Assembly (NCBI RefSeq): GCF_018446385.1
Contig: NC_055996.1
Span: 16,541,317-16,605,316, forward strand
Origin: Zingiber officinale
Lineage: Eukaryota; Streptophyta; Magnoliopsida; Zingiberales; Zingiberaceae
Direction of reading: 5' to 3'
Length of the DNA stretch: 64,000 bases
In this document: piece by piece, positions 45,966-56,601 of the stretch
Numbering within the stretch: position 1 is the first letter of the stretch
Layout: each line of letters begins with the position of its first letter
Made by a program: the position numbers and the translations under genes
The notes under the pieces: model-generated
What the model was told of the DNA's origin: nothing
Seen by the model: only the letters and a program-made list of their open reading frames with translations
Databases searched by the model: none

Positions 45966-47753
45966 TGTTAGGACCTTCGGATGGCTAGAGAGGGGGGTGT
46001 GAATAGCCTCCACTAAAAACTCAATTAATTCCTCACAAAAGTTTGTTAGCACAGCGGAAATAAGCAAAAGGAAAACTGATGCAAGGAAAAGAAACAACCC
46101 ACCACTAACACAACAAGGATGTACGAGGTTCGGGGATAACTTGCCCCTACTCCTCGGCGTGTCCGTAAGGTGGACGATCCCTTGATCTTTCGGTAGATCA
46201 CACCCCGGACAAATTTCGGCTAAGTATTTCTCCTTCTCGGTGGAGTAACCTCTCCACAAAGTCTCAGAAAAGATTTGAAATGAAGCACAAGACTTACAGA
46301 GTTTAGTGGCTAAAAGGAATGAACAATAAACTTACAGCCACGATGAAAGCAAAGCGCAGAGACAGAAGAAGTTCCTCAGCCCAGAGCTCAAACACATAGC
46401 CTCTTGCTTGATCGACAGAGAGTTTTTCAAAATCTTCTTTCAAAACCTCTCTTCTTCCTTCTTCTTATCCCTCTGCCTTCTCACTGTCTTCAGCCAGAGC
46501 CGAATCACTGTCACCTGTATCGAATCACTGCGACCAACTCAGGCATCGCCAATCACTCTCCCTCCTCATCTGGTTCTCTGAACTCACACCAATACCATCC
46601 ATGGTCTTCACTGGTGTCTCTGAGCTCGAACCAATAAGCAAGAGTCAAGCTGTTGCCAACTGATCGCAGCCAGTGAACGTTGACGCTCCAATTGCACCAT
46701 TTGCAGCGAAATACAGCAGAAAGAGCACTTGGTCTTATTCTTCTGATGGAGCTTAATTTGAATTCAAGCATTGGCACGACACCTGCAATCTGTAACTCAA
46801 AAAGCTTACAGCAGATGGTTATATCAGATGAATCATAAATCGCAGAGAAATAGCAGAAGACAAACGACATCGTTGTGGATCACCAATGCATCGATCCATT
46901 CTGACCGATCAGACATATCCCGATCGATGCGAGGCTTCGATCGATCGTGGATCGATCACCTATAGGTGGATCGGTCCACGCACCGATCCCCTATAGTCCT
47001 CGAACCATCGCCTTCCGATCGGTCTACGATCGATCGATAACTTATAGTGAACTCTTGTTTGATTATCGACGGTCACCGACCGATCGATAACCCATGTGTG
47101 AGTTCGATCGGTCACGAGACCGATCGAAAACTCATGTAGCTGGATCGGTCGTCGGACCGATCCGATACAATATCATTGGATCGGCCAACGACCGATACCA
47201 TTATTGGTTTTAGAGCTGACCCTAAACCCTAACGCGTCTTCTGGTCCGAGAACGAGCACGAGCCCTCTCGACCTAGTCGGAGAACAAGCTACCGAGCCCT
47301 CTCCGACTTCCACGTCCGGGTCGAGAACGAGCCACCGAGCCCTCTCGGACCTAGTCCGGAGAACGAGCCAGCCCTGACGACTCCGGTCCAGAGAACGAGC
47401 TACCGAGCCCTCTCTGACCTAGTCCGAAGAACGAGCTGCCGAGCCCTCTCCGACTTCGTCCGGTCCAGAGAACGAGCTACCGAGCCCTCTCTGACCTAGT
47501 CCAAAGAACGAGCTGCCGAGCCCTCTCCGACTTCGTCCGGTCCAGAGAATGAGCTACCGAGCCCTCTCTGACCTAGTCCGGAGAACGAGCTACCGAGCCC
47601 TCTCCGACTTCGCGTGCCAAGTATCCGTACTTGGACTTTTCCTCTCCACATGATCAACCTTGATCATTAATCAGTCTGAGTTTAATTAATATCTGATACA
47701 AACTTAAATCAGTGTCAACATCAAAACAACAGCCAGGCCAGACTGTATTAACA
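45966..47753 (-). repeat. Sirevirus 5' LTR
   Basis: It pairs with 36341-38116 and is nearly identical at both ends. Between about 46880 and 47390 it is far more divergent, with a very uniform type of difference (see findings). Confidence 0.92.
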
Positions 47754-47952
47754 TATCGCAAGTACCACCTGATACGAGACATTGTAAAGCGAGGAGAAGT
47801 TGTTGTCGCCAAGATTTCATTAGCAGATAACCTAGCAGATCCTTTCACTAAGGCCCTTCCGGCGAGAGCTTTTGATGGGCATGTTAAGGGGATGTGAATC
47901 AGATATATGACAGCATATATGACAGCATAGTCTTATAGTATAAGTGGGAGAT
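47754..47952 (+). pseudogene. Copia-B RNase H end and polypurine tract
   Basis: It reads RKYHLIRDIVKRGEVVVAKI then ADPFTKALPARAFDGHVKGM, the usual end of Copia pol. It continues the motif that stops at 36335. The purine tract AAGTGGGAGAT precedes the right LTR. Confidence 0.88.
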
Positions 47953-49782
47953 TGTTGGGATGCATACTATAAGCCGCTTTTGTATGAACATATGTTTTTG
48001 AGATATTTTTAAATGAGAATCACTTTGGTCAAATATTTGTATTTTATATTTATATATATGTTGATGCAGTTGTCCATTTAATTTATATTGTAGATAGCAT
48101 GGTGGGTGGTACCACATAGAAGATCATGTTATCGGTTCCTTATAAATTATAAATAGTAGCTCACAACCAAGATGGATAGAGATAAACCATTGGAACAGTT
48201 GTAGTGTAATTTGGTATTAGTCTGTCTTGACTATATAATTACACTAGTACACTATGTGTGTATTGATCAGGACCATTTGAGGTTGTTCGATTTATACTGA
48301 CTATATAAAAGAATAAAACCTCTATTATTATGGATGTACGTACTCTTAATCCCAATATAACAACAAACACATATACTTAATATTTATTTCTTTAACTTAT
48401 CAATGAGTGAGATTTATTCATTAAATTAATAGGCCCGATAAGTTGGGAGATAGTACCATTTATATGGTGTATTGTTGATTATAAAGGGAAACTGCGTCCT
48501 ATTTATTTAGGTTGATGATGTCCCCTTAAGGAGCTCATAAGGATTGTCATGTAAATCATGTAGGTGGAATTAGTCTGACATGATAATAAAGTTGAGCGGT
48601 ACTATTCTTGGAGTCAGGTGTTAATTAAATGAGTTGTCAGTAACTCATTTAATTAACGAAGATACGATATCTTAAACACAGGAAGATTAGCGCACTCATG
48701 ATAAGTAAGAGCTCATATTGTAATATGCAATTGGTGCAGTAGTTCAATAATGACCCTTTAGTGGTATGCGTTATTATTGATGAACTTGAGTTGGGTGTTC
48801 GGGTCGAATACAGGAAGCTTAAGTCCATCAGGATGCCAAAACCAATTCCTCCTCTCGGTCTCTGTTGTAGCCTCTATATATAAAGTCTTGCATCCATCCA
48901 TCCATAATTTGGTTTGGTTTAACTTAACTTGGTTTGGTTTAATTTAACTTGGTTTGGTTTAACTTAACTTGGTTTGGTTTAATTTAACTTGGTTTGTTTA
49001 GATTTTTTCTAAACAAAATTTTGTTAATTTTTCTTTCCTTGTAACCGACAGCAAGTCTATAAAAAGGAGTAGGATGTGGCCCCTAAAACCTAATTTTCTT
49101 ATTCTCCATAATCCCTTCTCTCCTTGTGGTTGTCGCCCCCTCTCCTCCTCCTAGGGCCGGCGGCACAAACCTACTCTCCTCCCCCCTTTCCCTCTCATTC
49201 TCCTTGCTTAGGGTCGGCGCCCTTATTCCCCCTTTCTCCCTTGGTGGCCAGCAGCCCCTTCTCACTTGGTGGATGGCACCCCTTCCCATCCACTTGTGGG
49301 TGGCGGCTTGAAGAAAGGGAAGAAGAGCAAGAAAAGCAAGAAGAGGAAGAAGAAGAGAAGGAAGGAGATTAGAAGGTGTCCCATCCTAGTGACTCTTTTG
49401 TGGCTGGTGGTTTTGGAAGAGAACAAAAGAGGGTGGTGTTGTCTTGGTAGATCGTCGCCCACACGACGTCCAAGAAAAAGAGAGGAATACGACAGAAGAT
49501 CTTAAGGTCTTTAGCTACGAAGAAAGGTACAATTAGTTATTTAATTCCGCTGTGTATCTAGTTTCATTTTTCTTTGTATCGATTTTGCGTATCGATTTTG
49601 AATACCAACACAAGAGGCCAGCGATCTTGTGCTTCGATCAAGGTGCGCTTTAATAAATCAAGAACTTGTTTGATTGATTAAACACATGTCTGATCGAGCA
49701 TGTGGATTGTTAGGAAATGTTTTGTGCTCGTACAAATTTTTATACAGGGGATTTACATAGAACAGAATTCCCAGCGCCAACA
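47953..49782 (+). repeat. Copia-B 3' LTR
   Basis: It runs from TGTTGGGATGCATACT to GCGCCAACA. It has fewer copies of the 20-bp unit TTGGTTTGGTTTAACTTAAC (about 48908-48995) than the 5' LTR, which explains most of the 45-bp length difference. Confidence 0.92.
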
Positions 49783-49787
49783 TTGTT

Positions 49788-50675
49788 ATTGTGTAATCTA
49801 AGTCAATTTCAACCAATTTCAGATTCATTAATCAAACTCAGATTTGTTGATTAAACCAATACCTATTAAATAAAGTTCGATCCATTAGAACAAATTTAAT
49901 TAGATCAAAATTGGTCTAACCCATTTATCATAAATGATAAATTAATCTTCCAATTAATTACTGCATGCACACAAACATTACCACATACACAACAATTAAT
50001 ATTAATGCTATAGTAAGCATGCATGTACAAATTTCAATGGTACATTTCTTTTAATTTATTAAAACCTATTGCATGCAAAAGAAAAGGAAAAAATATTATT
50101 TGTTTTTTTTAAATTTTAAACAAAACTTTTTCTCCACGAAGCACTGTGCTTCATCAATCTGTTTCCCTCTTTTCTCGTTGTTTTGTTCGCCGCATGTCAC
50201 CCAGCCACCCGCTGTCTCAACCGTGACAGACGCGATCACCAGCCACGATGGTCAGTCACCAACGGCCATGGCATGCTACTGGCCAACCTAGATGTTGTTG
50301 CCAGCCTTGGATCACTGCTGCCAGCGTTCTTCAGTGACGCAAGGCCTCTGCTAGAGGCGGCCATGAGCATGACCGCCGGTTAAAATCAGAAACAAACTCC
50401 GTGGGTGTTCCCTCGAGGTCTAATTATATCCGCCGATCATGGTTGCTCTCGATGTCGGCGAATGTGGAAGATCGCGATTGTGTCGCGATCTCGCTTGGCT
50501 ACAGCAAAAACAAAAACAAAGACAAACTCTATTTTTGCCCAGCAACCAAAACGAATAGAGCTAAGCAATAAAAACGATTCAATGTTGAGGTAGGGATGAA
50601 TAGAGAATATGAACATCATCATATATTTCAAACATGTATCATCATGCTTTAGAATGCAAACTGATTTGATACCAA
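49788..50675 (-). other. Copia-A leader and primer site
   Basis: This is the non-coding part of Copia-A between its 5' LTR and the Copia-B insertion. It continues at 13129 and downwards. A decayed primer site (minus TGGTATCAAATC, complement of 50663-50674) adjoins the LTR. Small frames here are not supported by any family. Confidence 0.6.
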
Positions 50676-50996
50676 TGTAGTAATTCTAAATGCATGAATT
50701 AAAATGTAAGCAGTAAATACTTACAGCGATCTCTCGCAGATCTGCAATTAGCGATGGTTGGACTTGCTGTCGGAAGAGTGATCACAAGATTAGAAATCTC
50801 TTCACAATCCCACAAACCAAATCTCGCACTGGATGTTCTTCTTCGTCACCGTCTTCTCAACGCAACACCCCCCTTTGAACCACCCTTGGACGCACCCTTT
50901 ATAATGAGAATTATCCCAGGGATAAAATGAACTTTTTCCATTAAAAGTAGTGGACAATATGAGCACGTTCCCATGTTCCCATTTGGTGCTAACCCT
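50676..50996 (-). repeat. Copia-A 5' LTR
   Basis: It starts TGTAGTAATTCTAAATGC and matches 3821-4134 in the same orientation. The right end is diverged, so it is placed only to within about 20 bp. Confidence 0.75.
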
Positions 50997-51041
50997 AAAC
51001 CTAATATGAAGCATCTAATAATAATGTCCAAAACCCATTTG

Positions 51042-52502
51042 GTGGCGTTTGGTTCTCTCCTAGGAATTGGAATGGGAATGAGTATCATAGTATTGTGGAA
51101 TGAGAATGAGTATGAGCTTGGGTATCATTCTTAAAAATAATATTTGGTTAGTTGAATATTTTCAATCTGAATAAACTTAAATTTTTTTTTTACCCTTAAA
51201 GGAAAATAAGAGAAAAAATTAGATGGGAGATAAAGTTGAATGTGAGAGAAACATATGATGAGAGAGAATGATCAAAGAGAAAGTGTGATGGGAAAAAATG
51301 AAGAGAGGGAAAGTGTGATGTGAGAAAATGAAGTGAGAGAGCGTGATAGAAGAGATTGAGAAGAGAAAAAGTATGATGAGAGAGAAAGTATGTTGAGATA
51401 GAAAGAGTGATGGGAAAAAATGAAGAGAGAGAAAGTGTGATGAGAGAAAATGAGAGATTGAGGAGAGAAAGTATGATGAGAAAATGTAATGAAAGAGAAA
51501 ATGTGATGGGAAAAAATGAAGAGAGGGAAAGTGTGATGTGAGAAAATGAAGAGAGAGAGCGTGATAGAAGAGATTGAGAAGAGAAAAAGTATGATGAGAG
51601 AGAAAGTATGTTGAGATAGAAAGAGTGATGGGAAAAAATGAAGAGAGAGAAAGTGTGATGAGAGAAAATGAGAGATTGAGGAGAGAAAGTATGATGAGAA
51701 AATGTGATGAAAGAGAAAATGTGATGGGAAAAATGAAGAGAGAGAAAGTGTGATGAGAGAAAATGAGGAGAGAGAGTGTGATGGAAAAGAATGAAGAGAG
51801 AGAAAGTGTGATAAGATAAAATATGGAGAGAGAGTATGGTAAGAGAGATTGAGGAGAGAGAAAGTATGATGAAAAAAATGAGGAGAGAATGAAGAGAGAG
51901 AAAATAATGAAAGAGTGTATGTGATGAGAGAGAATACAGAGAGAAAATGGTAGAGAATATGTGATGAGAGAGAATGAGGAGAAATGGTGTGATGGAAGAG
52001 AATGAAGAGAGAGAAAGTGTGATGAGATAAAATATGGAGAGAGAGTATGGTAAGAGAGATTGAGGAGAGAAAAATAATGATGAGAGATAAAATATGATGA
52101 AAAAATGAGGAGAGAATAAAGAGAGAAAATAATGAGAGAGTGTGTGTGATGAGAGAGAATACAGAGAGAAAATGGTAGAGAATGTGTGATAAGAGAGAAT
52201 AAGGAAAAAATATGTTGAGAGAGAAAATGTGATGATAGAATGAAGAGAGAGAAAGTATGATTAGAGAGAACAAGGAGAAAGAGTAAAATGAAAGAAAAAT
52301 TGAACAAATATACTATGAGTATTTTCGTCCAAAACTTAATTCTTATTCCCATTCCATCAAAACCCAAGGGAAGGGGTGAGTTTCATCCATACCCAAATTT
52401 TTGAATTTAATTCCAAAATCTTAATTATATTCCCATCAACTAAATACAAGATTTGAGAATGAATCCATTTCTTCATTCCTAAATCTCTAAACCAAACGCC
52501 AC
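51042..52502. mobile_element. TIR element (MITE-like) filled with purine-rich minisatellite
   Basis: Perfect 13-bp inverted termini, GTGGCGTTTGGTT (51042-51054) and AACCAAACGCCAC (52490-52502), bound a 1.46-kb unit with no transposase. Subterminal parts on both sides contain GGAATGGGAAT-like motifs. The target duplication is unclear (TTG on the left, TTT on the right), so I do not assign a superfamily. Confidence 0.65.
51230..52290. repeat. Purine-rich minisatellite (GATGAGAGAGAAAG type)
   Basis: The plus strand is almost only A, G and T, with recurring AGAGAGAAAGTGTGATGAGA and GTGATGGGAAAAAATGAAGA. A higher-order unit of about 217 bp is seen twice nearly unchanged (about 51287-51503 and 51504-51721). 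The two long overlapping minus-strand frames (Ser/Phe/Leu/His-rich, 51219-52367) exist only because this composition lacks stop codons. Confidence 0.92.
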
Positions 52503-54120
52503 TTTTAATGGCTTACCTGATTTTTCCAATCGAATTTAGTGTTCTAAATTCACCTAAATTGTTATAGCACTGCCTAAATAAACTCATCTAATAGTGTTAT
52601 TAAATCTATTTTGTGAGTTATATAAGCTCTAAACAAATTATAAATATTTTAAAAGAAAAATAATAGAGAAAAAAAACGTGCATGAGGGCAAAAATTAAAA
52701 AGCACAACGTCTTAAAAAAAATATTAAATGATACGTCTCTCATAATTTTATGTTAAAAATACTACTTTTAATTTAACACTATTATAGAAATTATCAATTA
52801 ATTTTATAACGTATAAAAGCTAACAGATAGTTAGTAAATATTATAGAAATTAAATACTAGTTTTTACGTACTTGATCAGATTATATCGTGTTCATTTAAT
52901 TTACAATATGATGAGTGTCGTAATATCTACACATTTGTATTTCTCATTAAATGTTATTTTAATTATATTATTAAAAATATAATTAAAATGATGTAAAATC
53001 ATCATTATAATGTAGATGCTAGTTAAGCTAGTAACTAGCTTCCCAATGTTATAAAAAGTTATGTCCTAATTTCTATATGATATGATGAAATAATATTTAT
53101 TTGAAATATAATCAATGTCATGAAATTTATATCGTTTGTTTTATTTATTCAAATATTATTTTAATTAAATTATCATTTATAAAAATAAAATCAAAATATA
53201 TAAAAATCACTGTCGTACAAACTACTAACTTATATAACTATAGAAACAAGATGTTAGAGTTTATATAACGTGTGTAAAAGCTGGTTGATAATTTTATTTG
53301 TTTAAATATTATTTTAATAAGGTTATTAATAGAAACAAAATCAAAATACATAAAAATCACTGTTGTACAAACTAATAACTAACCTATATAACTATAGCAA
53401 CAAGATGTTAATTTATCTAAGGTGTGAAAGCTGGTTGATAATTTTTTTTAAATGAGATGCTAATTTGATTTTTGTAAATGATCAACTTCATTTTTATTTT
53501 TTCCCACAAAGTGATATGACTCTGTCAAAATAACAGTAAAATCTCCACGTAAGTAACAAAACTATTTAAGATATTTAAACATTATGAATTTAAAATAATT
53601 AATTTTTAGAAAATAATAATAATTAAAGTGACATAAATTTTACAATTTTGTTGGTAAATTAACTTTTTTTCTCTATGTAAATAAAAATAATAATTTTAGT
53701 TCAAATTATATCATGGTTTATTTTAAAATTATTTTATTTATAATCTCGATCAAGATTATTATATAGCTGGACGTGAACTCCAGAGGTCCATATCAACATT
53801 TAACTCAATATCAAATAGGATTATTACCTTAGTTTTTTTTTTAATGTTTTTTTTTCACGCTAAATATTCAGCTATTAATTTTAAAAAATAATAGACTCAA
53901 TCTCATAAAATTTTTTAATCAGATATTAAAATAAATGGAGAAGCCTTTACCGTTGATTTATAATCTAATATTTTTAGATAATTATGAATTAAAAAAATTA
54001 TCTATTAATTTAATGAGGTTGAAATTCGATGTTTAAAAAGAAAACCTTCCGTCACGATAACCATTATTACCTAAGTAATTATTTCTCATTAGTTTTTTTG
54101 TTCTAATATTTCTCCCAAAT
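52503..54120. other. AT-rich intergenic DNA
   Basis: No gene is seen. It contains a duplicated segment (53151-53296 and 53297-53450) and no other structure I can support. Confidence 0.7.
53151..53450 (+). repeat. Tandem duplication of about 145 bp
   Basis: Both copies contain AAATATTATTTTAAT, AAAATCACTGT-GTACAAACTA and AAGCTGGTTGATAATTTT in the same order. They differ at roughly one position in eight. A weaker third copy may lie at about 52930-53050. Confidence 0.65.
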
Positions 54121-54272
54121 TAATTCACCTCGAATGGCTTGATCGTCAGCCGTTCTTTCTTTATTTATTTATTTACAGACGAGGGATTGAAACGTCAGCA
54201 CATTCATGCAAAAGCTTGGACCCCACTCGAGTTTGGGAGTCCTGCACGGCACAATCGATCCTATGCCTATGG

Positions 54273-54280
54273 TATATTCT
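54273..54280. promoter_or_regulatory. P1BS element (PHR1-binding site)
   Basis: GTATATTC fits GNATATNC, the site bound by PHR1-type MYB factors in phosphate starvation. It lies about 150 bp upstream of the TATA box of the transporter gene. A chance match is expected about once in 4 kb. Confidence 0.55.
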
Positions 54281-54422
54281 CAGAATATCTGATGCCGTTG
54301 CCCTGCAACCTATGTAAATGGTCGAGGAAGCCCTTCGTCCCCTTCTTCGACGAGGGGTATCTGAGTCATTTCGGTATTGGAGTACGCTAGCTGCCATGCC
54401 GCTGCGCAAGAGCCTGGTGTGC

Positions 54423-54430
54423 TATAAAAT
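54423..54430 (+). promoter_or_regulatory. TATA box of the transporter gene
   Basis: TATAAAAT is followed by a pyrimidine-rich leader, so transcription should start near 54455. It is the only good TATA box close upstream of the gene. Confidence 0.6.
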
Positions 54431-54454
54431 CGCGCACCTCCACGCGCATCTTCT

Positions 54455-54958
54455 CTTACCTTCGACTTCAGAGAATCCATCCACCGATCGACTTAATTCG
54501 AAGAAGCATCCGGAGTTTATCTTCATCTTTCCCCCAAAAAAAAGGTTTCTCAGGTAAATGATTCATTTTGCCTCTTCATTCATCGTCCACTCTTGCAACT
54601 GTTAATTCGTCTTTTGATTCGATGCTTTGAATTTATTCCTCTTCTAGTGTGATTTTGGTTCTGGATTGTATGATGGGATTTTGATCCTCTGCAGTATAAT
54701 TTAGGGTTGGAAATTGTAAGGGATTTGATTCTGGCTTATACGAGAAAATTATGTCGGGGAAACGATTGGGGCTGGTTTTCATTTCATATGGAAACCATGC
54801 GGTTTACTGGGGATTTGAGTGAAAACCTTGAAATTTTGTTTAATTTGTGTCAAGTTATTAGCTTTTTGGATTTCGGACGAGCTGTTGAGTGGTCGCCGAG
54901 TTGGAGAGTTCATCTATTTCATCCTTGTTCCAGGATAAGGCATAGTCCAATTGGTTTG
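54455..54958 (+). other. 5' untranslated region with probable intron
   Basis: A first non-coding exon ends at TTTCTCAG|GTAAATG (donor at 54554). Acceptors are possible at 54694 (CTCTGCAG) or 54933 (TTGTTCCAG), the latter 26 bp before the start codon. The open frame extends upstream of the ATG, but that extension has no family similarity and probably belongs to the intron. Confidence 0.6.
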
Positions 54959-56601
54959 ATGGGATCAGCTGGGGAAGAGAGTGAACAGAGAAGGAAGATG
55001 CAAAACCAAAGACCAGCAGGTGTTCGATTCTTGGAGCGCATTAGGGGCACAAAGTTTACCTTCACAACCTACCAAGCAATTGTCCTGGTCTTGACCTTCT
55101 TGGCCTATGCAAGTTACCACGCCGCCAGGAAGACGACAAGCATCGTCAAGAGCGTCCTGGATCCGAAGACAACCCAGTTGGGCTTCTCCCACTGGCCAAG
55201 GCTCTACTTCCATGGCGGAGTGCAGGGTGCGGATCACAGGCCAGGGCTCAAGAATGGCTGGGCTCCGTTTGACGCTTCGGACGGCGCTGCCTTGCTTGGC
55301 CAAATCGATGTTGCCTTCCTGGCGAGCTATTCGGCCGGAATGTACTTCGCCGGGCATTTAGGCGATCGGTTTGACTTGAGAATCCTTCTTACGCTCGGAA
55401 TGATAGGGACTGGAATCTTCACGTCGTTGTTTGGTGCTGCTTACTGGCTCAACATACACAGCTTCTATTATTTCCTATTGGTTCAGATGTTCGCCGGCCT
55501 GTTCCAGTCCACTGGTTGGCCATCAGTGGTCGCAGTCGTCGGGAATTGGTTCGGGAAGAAGAAGAGAGGGCTAATCATGGGGATTTGGAATGCGCACACC
55601 TCAATAGGGAACATAACTGGATCGCTAATTGCTGCTGCCATGCTCAAGTATGGCTGGGGCTACTCCTTCGTCGTTCCTGGAACCATCATCGCCTTTGTTG
55701 GGCTGATGGTCTTATTTTTCTTACCTGTTAGTCCCGACAAAACGGGGATAGAGAACGACGAAACCGGGCTTGCAAAATCCGCCGAGAATATTTGCATCAG
55801 AGAGCCTCTCTTGGAAGGGCACTCGGAAGAGAAGGAAAGAGCAGTGGGTTTTCTTGAGGCATGGAGGATTCCTGGCGTTGCACCATTTGCTCTTTGCCTA
55901 TTCTTCTCCAAATTGGTGGCGTACACCTTCCTTTATTGGCTCCCCTTTTACATCAGCCACACAGGTAGTCACTCTGAGAAACTCCATTCACAATTCAGCA
56001 TTGGTGCTAACGAACAAGGCTTCTATGTTCATATGCAGCTATCAATGGAAGATACTTGTCGGACTCGACAGCTGGGACACTGTCAACGCTGTTTGATGTT
56101 GGAGGTGTGGCAGGCGGCATCCTCGCCGGCCACATCTCAGATCGACTCGACGCCCGAGCAACTACCGCAGCTAGTTTCATCTACTGTGCCATCCCTGCTC
56201 TCTTCTTCTACCGTATTTACGGGAGCATCTCCCTGTGGTGGAACATCACTCTCATGTTTGTTGCCGGTGTGTTTGTCAACGGGCCCTATGCACTTATAAC
56301 AACAGCTGTGTCGGCAGATTTGGGCACACATAGCTCCCTAAATGGCAATTCCCGAGCCTTGGCCACCGTGACTGCTATCATCGACGGGACTGGCTCGGTC
56401 GGCGCTGCCATTGGCCCTCTGCTAACGGGTTATATATCGACCCGGAGCTGGAGTGCAGTGTTCACTATGTTGATGGTGGCAGCTTTGGTAGCTGGGCTGC
56501 TCTTAACCAGACTCGTCGTAGCCGAACTGTCTGCTAAGATTGAGTCGAGATCCCAAACTGGTCGGCCGTCGGGGTCCTCTGTTCCGGAGACACTTGTGTG
56601 A
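54959..56601 (+). CDS. Glycerol-3-phosphate transporter-like MFS protein (SLC37/G3Pp family)
   Basis: Two exons, 54959-55964 and 56039-56601, are joined over a 74-bp GT-AG intron and give 522 residues, the usual length. The start [10 protein letters not shown] was chosen because family similarity begins just after it. Visible features: a first membrane helix and loop with [20 protein letters not shown] and RKTTSIVK, the counterpart of the phosphate-binding Arg region of bacterial GlpT; the MFS loop motif [29 protein letters not shown]; and the SLC37 signature [20 protein letters not shown] at the exon junction. About 12 hydrophobic segments are present, with a hydrophilic central loop (about residues 265-300, [11 protein letters not shown]). 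Family members exchange organic phosphate for phosphate; in plants they are named G3Pp1-5, some induced by phosphate starvation. Substrate and membrane are not shown by the sequence. The gene is intact. It most resembles G3Pp1-type proteins (inference). Confidence 0.93.

Larger units (their letters stand above)
36341..47753 (-). mobile_element. Sirevirus (Ty1/Copia) with env-like gene, minus strand, inserted in Copia-B RNase H
   Basis: Its LTRs are 36341-38116 and 45966-47753, with flanking GATCG (36336-36340) and TATCG (47754-47758). In minus order come the primer site (complement of about 45953-45964), gag with zinc knuckle and long coiled coil (44320-45909), pol (41180-44259), a long non-coding part with palindromes, an env-like frame (38574-39926), and a purine tract AAAAAGGGGGAGATTG next to the 3' LTR. 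This order, the long gag and the extra gene mark Sireviruses. The LTRs are nearly identical outside one patch, so it is probably the youngest of the large elements. It looks close to whole, with only a few breaks in gag-pol. Confidence 0.92.
13135..49782 (+). mobile_element. Copia-B: Ty1/Copia element on the plus strand, split by four nested insertions
   Basis: Its LTRs are 13135-15009 and 47953-49782, flanked by a perfect TTGTT duplication (13130-13134 and 49783-49787). A Met-tRNA-type primer site follows the left LTR (15012-15023) and a polypurine tract precedes the right one (AAGTGGGAGAT, 47942-47952). Internal parts appear in order in five blocks: gag 16140-16501 and 27035 to about 27190, protease to about 27570, integrase 29941-31021, reverse transcriptase and RNase H 34851-36335, and the RNase H end at 47754-47897. 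The four insertions lie between these blocks. The long LTRs suggest the Tork/Angela group (inference). It is broken, with many interruptions. LTR divergence looks moderate, between Copia-A and the inner elements. Confidence 0.9.
3821..50996 (-). mobile_element. Copia-A: outermost Ty1/Copia element, minus strand, split by nested insertions
   Basis: Two short direct repeats of about 315 bp (3821-4134 and 50676 to about 50996) read as LTRs. Between them, once the younger insertions are set aside, lie in minus-strand order a primer site, leader, gag (11048-12001), integrase, reverse transcriptase and RNase H (8218-10867) and a polypurine tract beside the left LTR. It is interrupted by a solo LTR (5118-7722) and by Copia-B with its own insertions (13135-49782). 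By eye the LTRs differ at well over one position in ten, so it is the oldest layer. The coding regions are clearly broken, with several interruptions. The right LTR end is blurred and I found no convincing target duplication. Confidence 0.75.

Noticed and set aside
51219-52367. Two long overlapping minus-strand frames (382 and 333 codons) rich in Ser, Phe, Leu and His
   Set aside because: They lie exactly on the purine-rich minisatellite, whose complement lacks stop codons in more than one frame. No domain, no plausible start, and repeats track the DNA repeat rather than a protein fold.
54707-54958. In-frame upstream extension of the transporter frame
   Set aside because: It needs a non-ATG start or a start far upstream, has no family similarity, and contains good splice acceptors. 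It is more likely a 5' intron or leader.
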